The notes beneath the pieces were generated by a model. It had not been told where the DNA came from, did not search any database, and worked only from the letters and a program-made list of their open reading frames with translations. A program made the translations under genes and the position numbers. Below are positions 1 to 11,300 of a DNA stretch of 64,000 nt, one piece after another. Source of the stretch: Serendipita indica DSM 11827 (lineage: Eukaryota > Basidiomycota > Agaricomycetes > Sebacinales > Serendipitaceae); the NCBI GenBank assembly GCA_910890315.1, contig CAJVGD010000011.1, positions 620,001-684,000 on the forward strand, read 5' to 3'. Positions within the stretch are counted from its first letter, which is position 1; each line of letters starts with the position of its first letter.

Positions 1-1450
1 CCACAGGCGTGAACCAGCCGATCATCAAACGACTTTCCCACATTGCACGCTCTGCGGTCTTTCGTCGCATGTAAGAGCTTTAGTGTCCGTAATTTTCACA
101 CTTCTCAGAGCGTTTTGCGAAGTGTAGTAGCGGATAGGACCGACTCTTCATGGGAAACTGAACTAACCCCAGTCACGTTCAAGGGTGGTCACTTTGCGGC
201 TGCTAAAGTTTGCTGAATCGATGTTTAACGGGTTCTAGCTTAGCATATATGGAGCATGCACCTTCTTAATCACTTGCGAGCATCTCACAAGGCATTCCAT
301 TTTACTACTATCGACGTGCAAACGTCCGGACCCTGCTTTCAATACTGATGGTTCGCGGATAGCTCGTATACGTCAGTCTTGTAGACACACACTCGCTGGT
401 ATCTCCGTTCGGGATAAATGTCGAGCTATCTGGAGCCTGGCTGTGTGCCTCACGCACGTGTGATTTTGAACAAAAGGTACATGATTGAAGGAAAAGTTGA
501 AAGTAGCCCAAGGGTTAATATATGATATCATAGTCGCGCATCGCCGAACTCGTAGTAGACCTGGATCTGCCCTTACGATCCTTTATCACATCACGACAGA
601 GATACATCAGTATTCCACGCTGGTATTGTCAAGCTGCGGACACCCGAAACTGAAATACATATTGGTCGCGCTGCCTTGCTCACCGGTCCGTCGAGATGTC
701 CCTTCAGCTATATACTTCTCGGCGAGGGCTTGACGATGACCGAATTGAGGCACTCGGACTGTAACGGTGTGAAAATGAGTCGATTAAGTAAGGAAGTTGC
801 TTCTGGGAATGATGTAGAGATCTGCGGCCATTTCTCATCTGTCAGGGGACTTTTACCCCGGATCTTGGCACCTATCAGTTCAATAGAGTACATATTTTCG
901 GGTCTTACTCTTTTGGCAAGCTGAATCGAGTCCCAGCTCCGGCGCTCGACAGATAGATGGTGGGTATACATGCATTGAGTTGCGAATTTGATAGGACTTG
1001 ACCCATACCAATCTTCGCCTTCCACAGGCTACGAATCGACTCACCATGCATGTAAAATACATCCTCTCCACTATTTGCGAGTTCGAGATGGCCCCATCCT
1101 GGAGCGACTCGTTTCCAGATTTCTGGATCAACGGTGGCGAGACCTTAAGCTCGTATGATCAGTTTATTGCACATAGAACCTCGGAAATCCATCACGAGAT
1201 ACCGTTCAATAGGTGCATATTTCCGATGCTTGCTCGCAATGCTGATGCTCCGCCGATGGTTCAGGTAGGTCATTTCTTTGTTAGCGTATTGTTCAGTAGT
1301 ATTTCCGGTCTGGGCATGTGTTCCTATTCCGAAGCCTTGCGAGACCCGGGCTGCCTGTCAATATTCAACTTCTCTCATACACTGCTTGCACTAACCTCGG
1401 CCAAAAGAACCCCATGGTCAGTAGTCTGTGACAGCTGTATTCTCTCAAGA
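1..1450. other. Left flank without an assignable gene
   Basis: No recognisable protein family was found on either strand. A plus-strand frame from about 998 to 1471 stays open (157 codons) and its middle part reads like ordinary protein, so it could be an exon of a gene whose other parts I cannot place. It has no motif I recognise, and overlapping minus-strand frames of similar length look no better. I leave it uncalled. The window starts here, so part of a gene from the left could also be involved. Confidence 0.4.
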
Positions 1451-1457
1451 TATAAAA
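1451..1457 (+). promoter_or_regulatory. TATA box of the CBM1 gene
   Basis: The sequence TATAAAA lies 44 bases upstream of the ATG at 1501. That is a normal distance for a fungal TATA element with a short 5' leader. It supports 1501 as the true start. Confidence 0.6.
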
Positions 1458-1500
1458 TGAGGTCTCAGTGATCACCCACCCAGGAGCTCCAGAACTCGGA

Positions 1501-1915
1501 ATGCGCCTCTTTACCGTCGCTCTCTACGTCCTCAGTCTCACGGCTGTATCAGTGGCTTATACCACCCCGAAAAAGTCTTCGACGTCATCTCGCTCTAGCA
1601 CTAGCCCAGTAAAGCCGACGACCGTGTATCCTTCCCCGACAACATCAACGTCAACGTCAACATCAACGCCAAAGGCAACATCTACATCCACAGTATCTGG
1701 GGCCACTTCCTTGTGGGGACAATGCGGGGGAATTGGGTTTACAGGGCCCCATGTGTGCTCCGAGGGCGTCTGCACATTTTTAAATGGTACTCCTCCTTCT
1801 GGTCTCTTCTCTTTCTCATGATATTCTAGATTGGTTCAGCGTGTGTCTTCCGGCAGCAATGGCCAGTTCCCAAACAAGCTCCAGCTCCAGTTCCAGCTCG
1901 AAGCCTTATTGGTAA
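1501..1915 (+). CDS. Small secreted protein with a C-terminal cellulose-binding module (CBM1)
   Basis: Two exons (1501-1786 and 1830-1915) joined over a 43-nt GT-AG intron give about 123 residues. Residues 1-19 form a signal peptide (MRLFTVALYVLSLTAVSVA). A Ser/Thr/Pro linker of about 45 residues follows, of the kind that is O-glycosylated in fungal cellulases. The CBM1 begins LWGQCGGIGFTG; its first Cys residues are in exon 1 and the closing WFSVCLP lies in exon 2. The expected conserved aromatic and Cys positions are present. A Ser-rich tail ending KPYW follows. There is no catalytic domain, so this is a binding-only protein. Such proteins may bind plant cell-wall cellulose, act as elicitors or effectors, or mask chitin or cellulose; the sequence cannot tell which. 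Secretion and CBM1 fold are seen directly; the role is inference. Confidence 0.85.
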
Positions 1916-2264
1916 TAGGGAAGATGGGATCAACTGTACCAAGATGATGCAATTTCAAGCTACTTCACATAAATATGCAAGATTTTGAGACAAGCACATT
2001 GAGAGCTCGTCAATTATTCGAGTTCTGCTTGGAACTCGATCGTTGTTCCTTTAACCCAGCCATTCGCTAACTCGGTTTGAATTTATATTGTCATAGTCAG
2101 CCTTTGGGATATTGAAAAAGAGAAAGTAACTGTTGCTTCGGCATCTTCCAACAAGTGAACTAGCTATATGCCCAGTACATCTCACCCGAAGCGTTTGTAA
2201 CGAGATTCGACCATTTCCGTCTGGGTATTACCAATAATGCTATTTCTAGGGGACTACAGATGCT
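1916..2264. other. Intergenic, CBM1 gene to kinesin tail
   Basis: This gap lies between the 3' ends of two convergent genes. It is AT-richer than its neighbours. I see no open frame or repeat of note; it presumably holds both poly(A) regions. Confidence 0.5.
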
Positions 2265-5200
2265 CTATTTTGCTCGTGTCGACTTTCGGACACCTTTCTG
2301 TAGATTGAGAGACGCCTTTTCCACCCGTTTCGTGAGGGCTTCCATCTCTTCTGCCGTTACAGTGTCCTTCTTTCTCTTTGACGTGGTTGCCATTTTACTC
2401 GTCATCGCTTGTTGGCCTTTCGATGCTTTTGCTCTCGACATTGAATTTGGAGGCAGCGAGTTGTCGGAATCCTCCAAGTCAATAACAGAGTTCGTGGCAC
2501 CCGTCGCAGTCGACTCAGATATTCGCATTGACTTAGCCTTCGTTCCCTTGCGGGGTTCCTTCTTGGCGCCTCCAGATCGATCATGGTAAAGATCGCGCTC
2601 CAAGTCAGAGGACTCGTCCTCGCTGGAGAGTACAATCCTTTTGTTTGACTTGGCGCTTTTTGCGGTAGACGCCTTTGGTTTGCTCTTCTTGGGTGGGATG
2701 AGGTCATCGTCAGAGTCCTCCTGGACGGCACCAATATCCTCGCTCGCCGTCTCCTCCGTATCTTCACTGCCTAATGTTTCGCCGTCCCCTTCACTACTCG
2801 GAGGCTCGCTCTTCTCCTCGTTGTCCTCTTCCGCTTGATCATCTATGAGGTTGTCGTCTTCCTCATCTTCGTCTGTGTCCTCTGTATCCTCTTGATCATC
2901 CGTCATGCTTGCGTCTTCCTCTTCTTCCATGTCCATAATCGGGTTTCGTTTGAGGTCACGAACACTATTGTATTCAACAGTGTTTTCTTTAGGTTTGAGG
3001 GTTGATTTACGTGGTGAGGTTGACCTTGGTGACTTGGGGATGGTGACCTTTTGGATTTCGTTCTTTGGGACTCGTATCGAGCCGATGGCGAACCATCTAA
3101 GAGGTCACTGCCTTCACTAGAGTGCACTGATACCTAGTTGTTGGGTGAGATATTGTGAAAACATTCTATATCACCAACCTGTTCGGTCTCTTCATATGCT
3201 TGCTCAACCGGTCGGGATGCCTTCTTGACTGGAGAAAGGGTGCCGCCACCAGTCTTCAGTGCTCGATGTAGCAAGTCCATCTTCTCATCAGTCTTTCGAT
3301 CATTCTCTTCTGCCTGTCAAGTCGTCATGACCAGAACCATCATACCCAGGAGAAACCTACCTCGCGTGTCATCCGGTCACGATACATTCGCTCCATGACA
3401 TGTAGACGCTCCTCCATCTCTTGGGCGACTTCTTCGCGAGTTTCCGTCTCTACCATCGCGGCACGCATCTCCGCTTCGTACAACTTATGCCAACGAATAA
3501 GTAAAAGGATGTTGGGAGTATTATCCACCTGCCTTGCACTCGAGTTCCTCAATACGACTGAACAACTCTTCAACAAGTGAGAACGTTGCCTCTTCTTCTT
3601 CATCAGCACTCTGATCGTCAACATCCATCGCTGCGTCCTCTGCTTGCACATTAATCAAACTTTTGAAGTTCTGCTTACTACTCACCTTCTATCACATCCA
3701 CTACAGTGTTGACGCTTCCTCGAGTGCCCTTTCCGCTGCTTCCACCCAACGAGAGCATGACCTTTCGGGTGCTTGTCTGCAGCGAGCGAGCCGCTGTAGT
3801 GCTTGCGAGTCTGGACGGAGCTCTTGACGCAGTATTGAGTGGAGGGAGGAAAGATGGGCCCCGTGCTAACACGCTTGTTCCCAGGGTCCCAGGCAGGTTT
3901 GTCACCACCTCCCGTGCGAGAGCAGCAAATCGCATGACATGAGCATTCTCATCGAAGCCGGTGTCGTAGGGGTTAATATTGATGATCATGACCTAGCTCA
4001 TAATGAGAATAATGAGAGCTGGTCAGAGCGAGACTCACCGCTCGTCCTTCACCAACAAAGTAATCCTGGAAGAGTTCGGTAATCTTCGAGTGCCTAAATG
4101 GCACAATGGCCAGTTTAGGCTTTTCCAATAGTCCATGCTCGCCTATAAACAAGGCATGAGATCACAATTATGCGGATAAAATCTGATCACCTTTCGCAAT
4201 AGGGGCCGCCCCCGCTACAGCGAGCCTTTTTTGGTTCGTTCTCATCGCCTCGAGACATTGACCAAGCACCATCAAGCTTTTGTTGATGCTGCCCGCTTCG
4301 CGTAGTCTCTCTCCCTCTCCGACACGGGAAGTACCAGCGTTACGTGCTCGTTCCGATCCGGCAAGATCGACGAGGGATAATCTCGAAACAGAAACATCAT
4401 CGTCGGTTAGCTCTCCTACGCTAAACTCAACATTTCATATAATTTAGAAGAAGAGACTACCTTGAGATGCTCCACGGTGAATCTTCGCAAGCTTGATGGT
4501 AAAGATGGCGTGGCTTCGACTACTGACGGCATTGGCTACAGTGCCAAAAACTCGTCTGTTAATGGTACCCATCCGGACCACAGCTTTCGCCTCTCGAGCG
4601 TTCTTCACACGTACTTCTCGAAGACCATGCACATATTTGCCCATTCCATCTGGTGATGTCTTTAGCCCCAATGCACGACGGTGAAGCGTCACCGGAATGT
4701 TGCTCGAGGATGATGAGGCCAAAGCGGCGAGGTTGAGATAGCTGGAGACTGCATTTCCAATAGTGTGCGGTTTAGAGTTGTCGGCGGTGGGATCGGACAC
4801 GGAGAGCAGGTCGAATATCTTTTCGTTATAGACTTCAGCGTAGCTCACCCACACTGCGTATTCGTAGTTTTTGTCCACAGGGAGCACCGTCTCGTCGGCG
4901 TTCTCGTCCTGGAGCGCCGGGATATCGCTATGGCCAAGTACCTCGTTGATCATGGTGCTTGTGCGCTCCTCCTTTTCTTGCAATAGCTCGGAGCCTATAG
5001 GTTCTTCAGACACCAGAGACTCTACGCTTCCGAGACCTTTTGGCCTTAGCACTCGGTCGCTGAGTAGAGTGTCGATGGAGTTGAAGACGACGTCCAAAGT
5101 TCGCGGCAGAATTCCCGCTTCCTCGTCTCCATGACCCCCTTGTATACTGTACGTCTTGCCAGAATTTGTGACACCATACGCGAATAGCAGTCCATTCTCG

Positions 5201-5797
5201 CCGGCGAGCAAGGACTGAACAAGTGGAAGTGCTACACGTTGGAAGAATTTAGATTGTGTTGTATTCTCAAACACGTGAGTAAACGTATAGGTGGAGACGG
5301 GTGGAATGGAGGAGATGGTGCGGATTCTCGAAGACGATGGATCCGTCATCTGGACAGTGGTCTCGGATAGAGCCTTTAGATACGGTGATGATATTTCACG
5401 TTCATCGTTTTCCTTATTCGGCCGGATACGCAAGAATGCCTGTAGGCCTGATGAGCAATGGCGAGGGCGGGCTGAGGTACGAGAGCACCTTGATAGTATC
5501 TCGATCATTCTCTTCTACCGTAGTAGGTTGGGTAGCCTTTTTGCTGACTTTGACCGGAGCTTTCCTGAGGGGAGGAGCCACTTTCTCCGTTGCGCTTGCT
5601 GTTTTCTTGGGTCCTGCACGCGTTTTAGAGGCTACCTTCGGCGCCTCTGTTGCATCCACCGCCGCTGCAGCTCCGCGCGTGCTACGTGTAGCGCGTATGG
5701 GCTGGGTGGCGGACCGTGTTGCGGCCGCGGTGGTGCCTCCAAGGCGCGAGTTTGACGCTTCTTTGGACTCGTTGACCTTTCTAGCGCGTGTTGCCAT
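2265..5797 (-). CDS. Kinesin-6 family motor protein (KIF20/MKLP, Klp9-like)
   Basis: Microtubule motor of the kinesin-6 class, which acts on the anaphase spindle midzone and in cytokinesis. The start is the ATG at 5797. Exons run 5797-5489, 5439-4461, 4415-4191, 4142-4039 and 3992-3686, followed by smaller ones to 2265; introns are 45-50 nt. After a basic Ala/Thr-rich N-terminus of about 100 residues the motor begins IKAFLRIRP. The P-loop GVTNSGKTYS, switch I NAVSSRSH and switch II DLAGSERA are intact. The P-loop wording GVTNSGKT and the long insert between the P-loop and switch I are kinesin-6 hallmarks. A coiled-coil-like stretch (REEVAQEMEERLHVMERM) and a very acidic, then Ser/Lys-rich tail follow. 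The exon boundary near 3533 needs either a GC donor or an acceptor about 11 nt further on. The tail frame changes at a short T run (3049-3052); restoring one base joins the two coding frames. Confidence 0.9.
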
Positions 5798-6192
5798 GCA
5801 AGTATGAAAGCGATCTTTGTGGCGGGAGGGCAACAACGTCAAGATGTGGTGTAGGTATTTGGCCTGCTTCCACTCTGAGCATAATATCGAAATGGACTGG
5901 TACCCTCACTTGAATCGTGTTTATAATGCAGTAAGTCCTACTTCTGATTGCTATCGGTCCATAGTACGCCTTTTTTCATGATGATCTGTACCGAAGCAAT
6001 TAGGAAGTGCCGTCTGAAGGAGCCTTGTCCAATCCTTTGGCCAAGTCCCGTTAGTCGAACTCGGTTCTCTGATCTCTTTTTGCATCGCTACTTTCTCAAC
6101 GGTGCCATAGCTGACGACCTTACACAGAACTTCGAATAAGATAACATTTGCCCGTTCAATAGGTTAAAATTCTTGATAGCGAATCACAACAA
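5798..6192. other. Intergenic, upstream of the kinesin gene
   Basis: About 395 bases between the kinesin start and the ALG10 stop, with both genes on the minus strand. It should hold the kinesin promoter and the ALG10 poly(A) region. No conserved frame is seen. Confidence 0.5.
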
Positions 6193-8195
6193 CTACCACA
6201 TGAAACGAATAATCTCCTCACCATTCAGGCCTTGTACGGCACGCTCCTTGTAGAGGAAAACGTACATGGTGGCACAGTTGATGAGTGCGTACCACGCAAC
6301 TTCGATCCATGGTAGATATAGCGCCCAATCTACACCACTGTTTGTTCTCTTGATGCCCTTTGCGGCGGAGGATGGTTTCGGCGGTGGCTGATTCGGAGCC
6401 AGTGGCTCAGACTCGTCGTATGGTGGTACTTGAAGGCGCAAAAGAATGTATGGAATAAGGAAATACCGCGGCTCCAAGAGAGGCGATGGTAGTAGGGACG
6501 GAATAAGCGCAAGAGGAAGGACAAGAGACTGAAGGAGAGACTGCGCTGTGCCTACAATGCTTCAGCAAATAAGGTGATTTTCCAGGCATCATACATACCG
6601 ACACGGATCCACCATGCCCACCAACATGCAAGGTACACTGGCGACATGGCGTACGAGATGAGGGGGTGTCGGAACAACAGTCGCTTCCATACATAGAATG
6701 TATAATGGCGGTTGTCAGACAAGATGAATGGATGATGAATGCTAGAGAGAACTGAGCCTCACAGACCCAACGCCTAAATGCCGACTCACGTAAAGAAGTG
6801 GACACAGACGGCAATGAGCATCGTCCAAATCAAAGTAAGAGTGATTCGTCTGAAGGGCTATGAGGTTCCGTCTAGAAACCAAAGAGGCGCACCTGGTGCT
6901 TCCGAACATCCTGTCAAAAGTGGCCCTCACAAGGCCAACCGGGCCAGCCGATCGGCCAGCACCTGAGAATAGAAGGGTGGGCAACCCCATTGCAGTGCTA
7001 AATGCGTAGAAGTAGAAGAGTTGTGGGATGTGAAGCGCTGGAACGTGGTTCGACTTGTCACCTATACACAGTCTCAGCGATCGTCGACGATGCATATTGC
7101 CCGCACCTAGCACTATTCCGCCGTTCCAGAAGACGAAGCCAGCAAAAGCGGCTGTCACAAGTCCATATGGCAGAAATTCGACCAGTAAACGAGGGACAAC
7201 TCGGAAAAGAGAGAAAAAAGCCGACGGCAAATCCACTATGAAATTATAAGAATATGAAATCGCCTATGTATCCACATCTCACTGAGAGTCGCCTTGTCCG
7301 CAGGTGGATCGTATAAGATGGCATTTTCGCCTGTTTGTCGACGCTCCCACCGCAGTTTGAAGACTTGATGATATGCAAATATGTATAGGATCCAGATAAT
7401 ATTCGTTTGCCTGAAGAAAAGACTCCACAGTCCCAACTACAGCCATTGAGTAACAAGCTGCGGTGGGCGAGATAAATACGTACCAAAGCTGCAATCCAGT
7501 TGGAAGATTTCGTCTGCATCACAAACGCTGCAAGGATAAATGCAATGCCTGGAACGTCCGTGTAGAATAGGAATCCGAAGAACCACAAGGGCGGAAAGAT
7601 GGCGAGGGCAATGGATGATAAAGACAGGGAGAGCATCTCATCAGGCTGAGGTAGCCTTTGGTGGTATGCTTCGAGTGCCTGCAAAGATAATGGCAGAGAA
7701 AGCAGGTGCAACGCTGGCACGAGTCGAAGGAGCGGAAGCCGACATTTGAACATAAAAACGTTGCGCAGAACCACAGCAGAGATGTAGCTTGAGAGCACAG
7801 AAAGTCAAAATGATAGTCAGACAAGAGTTGTATTGCTCACAGGCCGGGCGGAGTCGTTATTTTCGGGTCCCAGACATCCCATTGACCTTCGCAGTAGGCT
7901 TGAGCTTGGGGAACGTGGAACGGTTCATCCTTTATAGGCCAAACATAGGTTATTTCCGCGCCGCTCTGCATGATATCAAACCAACCATATAAGGCTCCCA
8001 AACTACGGTGTTGACTTCCTTCAAAACAAGTACAGTAGCTGCACAGAAGACAATATAAAAGAATGGAGATGACGGGGTCTTGCTCCACGACATACTGAAA
8101 GTATATGTTCGAAGTGGGGGAGTTCAAATACGGAACCACAGCACGATCTAGAGGCCTTTTATGATGAATCTAAGGCGACTTACACGTGGCATCAT
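6193..8195 (-). CDS. ALG10: Dol-P-Glc:Glc2Man9GlcNAc2-PP-Dol alpha-1,2-glucosyltransferase (ALG10/DIE2)
   Basis: ER membrane enzyme that adds the last (third) glucose to the dolichol-linked N-glycan precursor. The N-terminal active-site region reads [20 protein letters not shown] followed by [11 protein letters not shown], as in ALG10 proteins. Later motifs also match: [27 protein letters not shown] and [12 protein letters not shown]. Several hydrophobic segments agree with a polytopic protein. The last exon ends IRFMW at 6193. I place introns at 7788-7840, 7437-7483 and 6850-6892, with others after WNGGIVLG, after VHFFT and after WWIRV. The start is least certain: ATG-ATG at 8195 gives a 12-nt first exon (MMPR) and an 89-nt intron (8095-8183); an in-frame ATG at 8139 is the alternative. 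The conserved Met before DEPFH is Lys here (PIKDEPFH). Confidence 0.9.
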
Positions 8196-8313
8196 GTTGC
8201 TACCCCTAGGGTTGCGACAGCTTTGCACTTCAATCTTGGACGCCCAGAATTTGCGCGCGTCCAGGGTGAAGATACTACATTGCACATACGGCTACAGTGC
8301 CTAGGACAGAATA
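8196..8313. other. Short spacer between ALG10 start and VPS15 stop
   Basis: Only about 118 bases separate two tandem minus-strand genes, so the ALG10 promoter must overlap the 3' end of VPS15. No TATA-like element stands out. Confidence 0.4.
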
Positions 8314-11300
8314 TTATCCATCAATATCCAAGACTCTATAAACTTTAATAATACCCGACCGATCGCCACTGACCACACCACCTCTAAACGGTGAGTCGAT
8401 GCATGCGATGGCGGTTATGCAATCTTGATGTGAGCGAAGAGTACTTTGTTGGTGGTGGCTAATAAGACTTGGTCGGGCTGCGATTCGCTGTCTTTCCATC
8501 TCTCGCGAGTCAAAGTGAGACCAGATTTCCGTATGAGTAGGTACGCTTTCCAAGGTCGAGCGAATAGTACTAAGCGGTGTCAGCCACGTAAGGGTATTCC
8601 TAGAGATTATACATACCTGTACGATGGGGCCGGCGCATCAGGATCGACGCCGCTGATGATCAGCGAACGTTCCACCTGGTTTTGACCAAGGTACCATAGT
8701 CGAAGTTTGCGATCTTCAGAGCCCATCAAGATGAAGCATGTGTCCTTGTAGCGCCTTTCCGAAGTACCGGGGCCACTCGTCAAGACAAATCCGTCTTTTA
8801 CTACTGAAGACGATCCTTGAGATCCGAAGTCGAGGCCGACAGCAAGCGACCAGACATCTCCAGGTGGTGTAAATTCGTCGATAACTGGTTCGATGTGAGG
8901 AGCTTTGCCTGTGCTCTGCGAACCGCGAGACGCAAGCAGCGCTGCAATTGCTTCCGCTGGTGTTTGCGGCACCGGAAGAGGAGTCCGAGCGCTTGAAGAA
9001 GTAACTACGGTGGCTGCTTGCCCACGAGTAGGTATAGAGACTTCTCGGCTGACAATCGTTTCGACAACGACCGTTTTCTCCAAATCCCACACCTCGACGA
9101 GGACCCGACCAGAGTCAGAGTGCGAGCTGGAGTGAGTTTCCGAGGAAACGATGATCCATTGGCGGTTAGATGGATGCGCGACGCATTGATAAATTCGAGT
9201 GTTAACCCCGGCGCTCCCTGCTGCCGCAACCTTCCATGATTTAAGAGAGATTCCAAAGCGTATGTCCCATAATGTCAGGGTACCAGAGAGTGTACCGGAC
9301 ACAATCCATGTCCGCCGCCTGTCCAAGCACATACTGGTAATAGATCCGTGCTGGACAGGACTACTGAATGTCTGCAGTATTCGCATTGTCCTTAGGTCCA
9401 TGATAACAATATTGCCGTGACTTGTGCCATAGATAAGGTTGGAAGCAGAGTCTGTTGACCCATCAGAAACAACCCTCAAGCAAAGTAGTAAGTTCTTACC
9501 CGAGTTGTAATGCAGAAGCGAGGTGATGAACTCGCCAGCATGGTCCACTCGATGCTCCCGCACAATCGAAATCTTGCCATACTTGGCCACACCGGCACCA
9601 CTGTACGTGATATGCACACGGACGATATGGAGGCTTCCGTCTGCTGCGGCGCTGGCGAAACAATGTGAATTCTCCAGCATGCAGAGGGCTGTCACTTTGT
9701 CATGATGCTGCCTATAGACATGCCTAGGCTTCCGCGTCACATTCCTCTCCAACTTTGCCGTATCCCAAACTTTGACAGTATTATCGTCAGAACAAGACAC
9801 AAAGAAGGCGTGATCCGGAGCGACCACTATGGCATTAACTGGACCTGTATGGGCCGTAAGATTCGCCACCAGCGTGATATCCGCTTTGCGTCCGGGACTA
9901 TCTCGACTATGAAGAGGTGCGCGAACATTATTCCGACGCCGTAATGGTCCCTCTTTGATATAAGGTCCGAAATCACGCATGGCTTCCTTGCCCGTGTCTT
10001 GGCTCAAATGCTCCAAAAGAGTGGCGATCGCCGCATCCCCATCTGAATAGAGTCAGCGGATAGCGTGATCGGTTGCTATGAAACATACCAGAAGTCGAGA
10101 GTGTGTGTAGGGTTAAGAGACCTGCTCTTTGCTCCTTCCTAAGGGTTCCGGCTTGAGACGTTGGAGATGAACGACCAGAAGGGGCTGTCGAATCTTCTTG
10201 AACAACTTTCAGTGTCGATGGCGTCTCAAGAAGACCGGCAACGTTGGTCCTGATGGAGCCAACCAACGGCTGAGCTCGACCATCTGAGCTGAGTTGAATT
10301 TTGTGACGCCTTCGGGCGAAGGCACTAGCAAAACCGTCACCGCCAGATGTCACAGACTCTGGTGGACTCTTGTCAAGCACTGGTGTAAGATGCAGACCTG
10401 TTCCACTTTGAACTGAGTTGGTCGATTCTCTTCTTTCTCTATCCTTGAGACCAGGAGGCATTGTGTTATGAACGGAGGTTGTCGATGCGTCCATAGCAAG
10501 GAGTCGCTTTCGCAAATCGTCCAATTGGTGGCCTTCCTTTCGGTCACTCGGAAGCATTCGCGGGCTCGACATGACACTCGGAGAAGTGAATCTGGGAGTA
10601 TCTGTGATAGTAGACCGACGGGATCCCTCCGGACGACGGGACGAGAAGGTGTTACTGCCAATGAAGACAGTGTGAAGGACGACGCCGAGTCGTTGCAGGT
10701 TAATGGTTTCCATTCCGGTTAACAGAATTTCTTGTTCAGATTTAGGCTCTGGACGCGCCTTGAGCCTATTCCTTTATCAGCGCTATGTATAGCACTGGCA
10801 CCGGCATGCTTACCTTGAGGAACCCGGATCAACCAGCTTTTCGATATAATCTTTCATCGCCTTGAGCTTGACTGCATCTGATGTCTCCTTATCCCCGGTT
10901 CTTACGCCTTGCTGCTCATCCCTACTCTCTGTTAGTGGAAGGAAAGGACAAAGATTGCACGTACTCCTCCAGCTTGGTCGCCAAGCCTCGTGGGGTCATG
11001 CCAGTCGACTGCTTGAGAGCGTTGCGATTCTCCTTGATCGTTTCGACTCCGGTCAAGGTTGGCTTTACCATTGCGCCTTTCCAGAACTGCCTATCCCCAT
11101 TCCTTGCCCGAGCCACCGCAGCATCAAAGGTTTGGCGAGGTATCTAATAGTGATTAGACATAATTCACATGCGTTGGCTAGCACATACCGGTGACTTCAT
11201 GCAGGTCAGAATGGTTTCTTCGTCCAAATCTTTGACATCCGATCGTAGAAAGAATTTTAACGACGGATATAAGATGGACCATACATCCGTTCTTGGTAAT

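Noticed and set aside
1557-1775. Minus-strand open frame rich in Asp and Val
   Set aside because: It is the antisense shadow of the Ser/Thr-rich linker repeats of the CBM1 protein.
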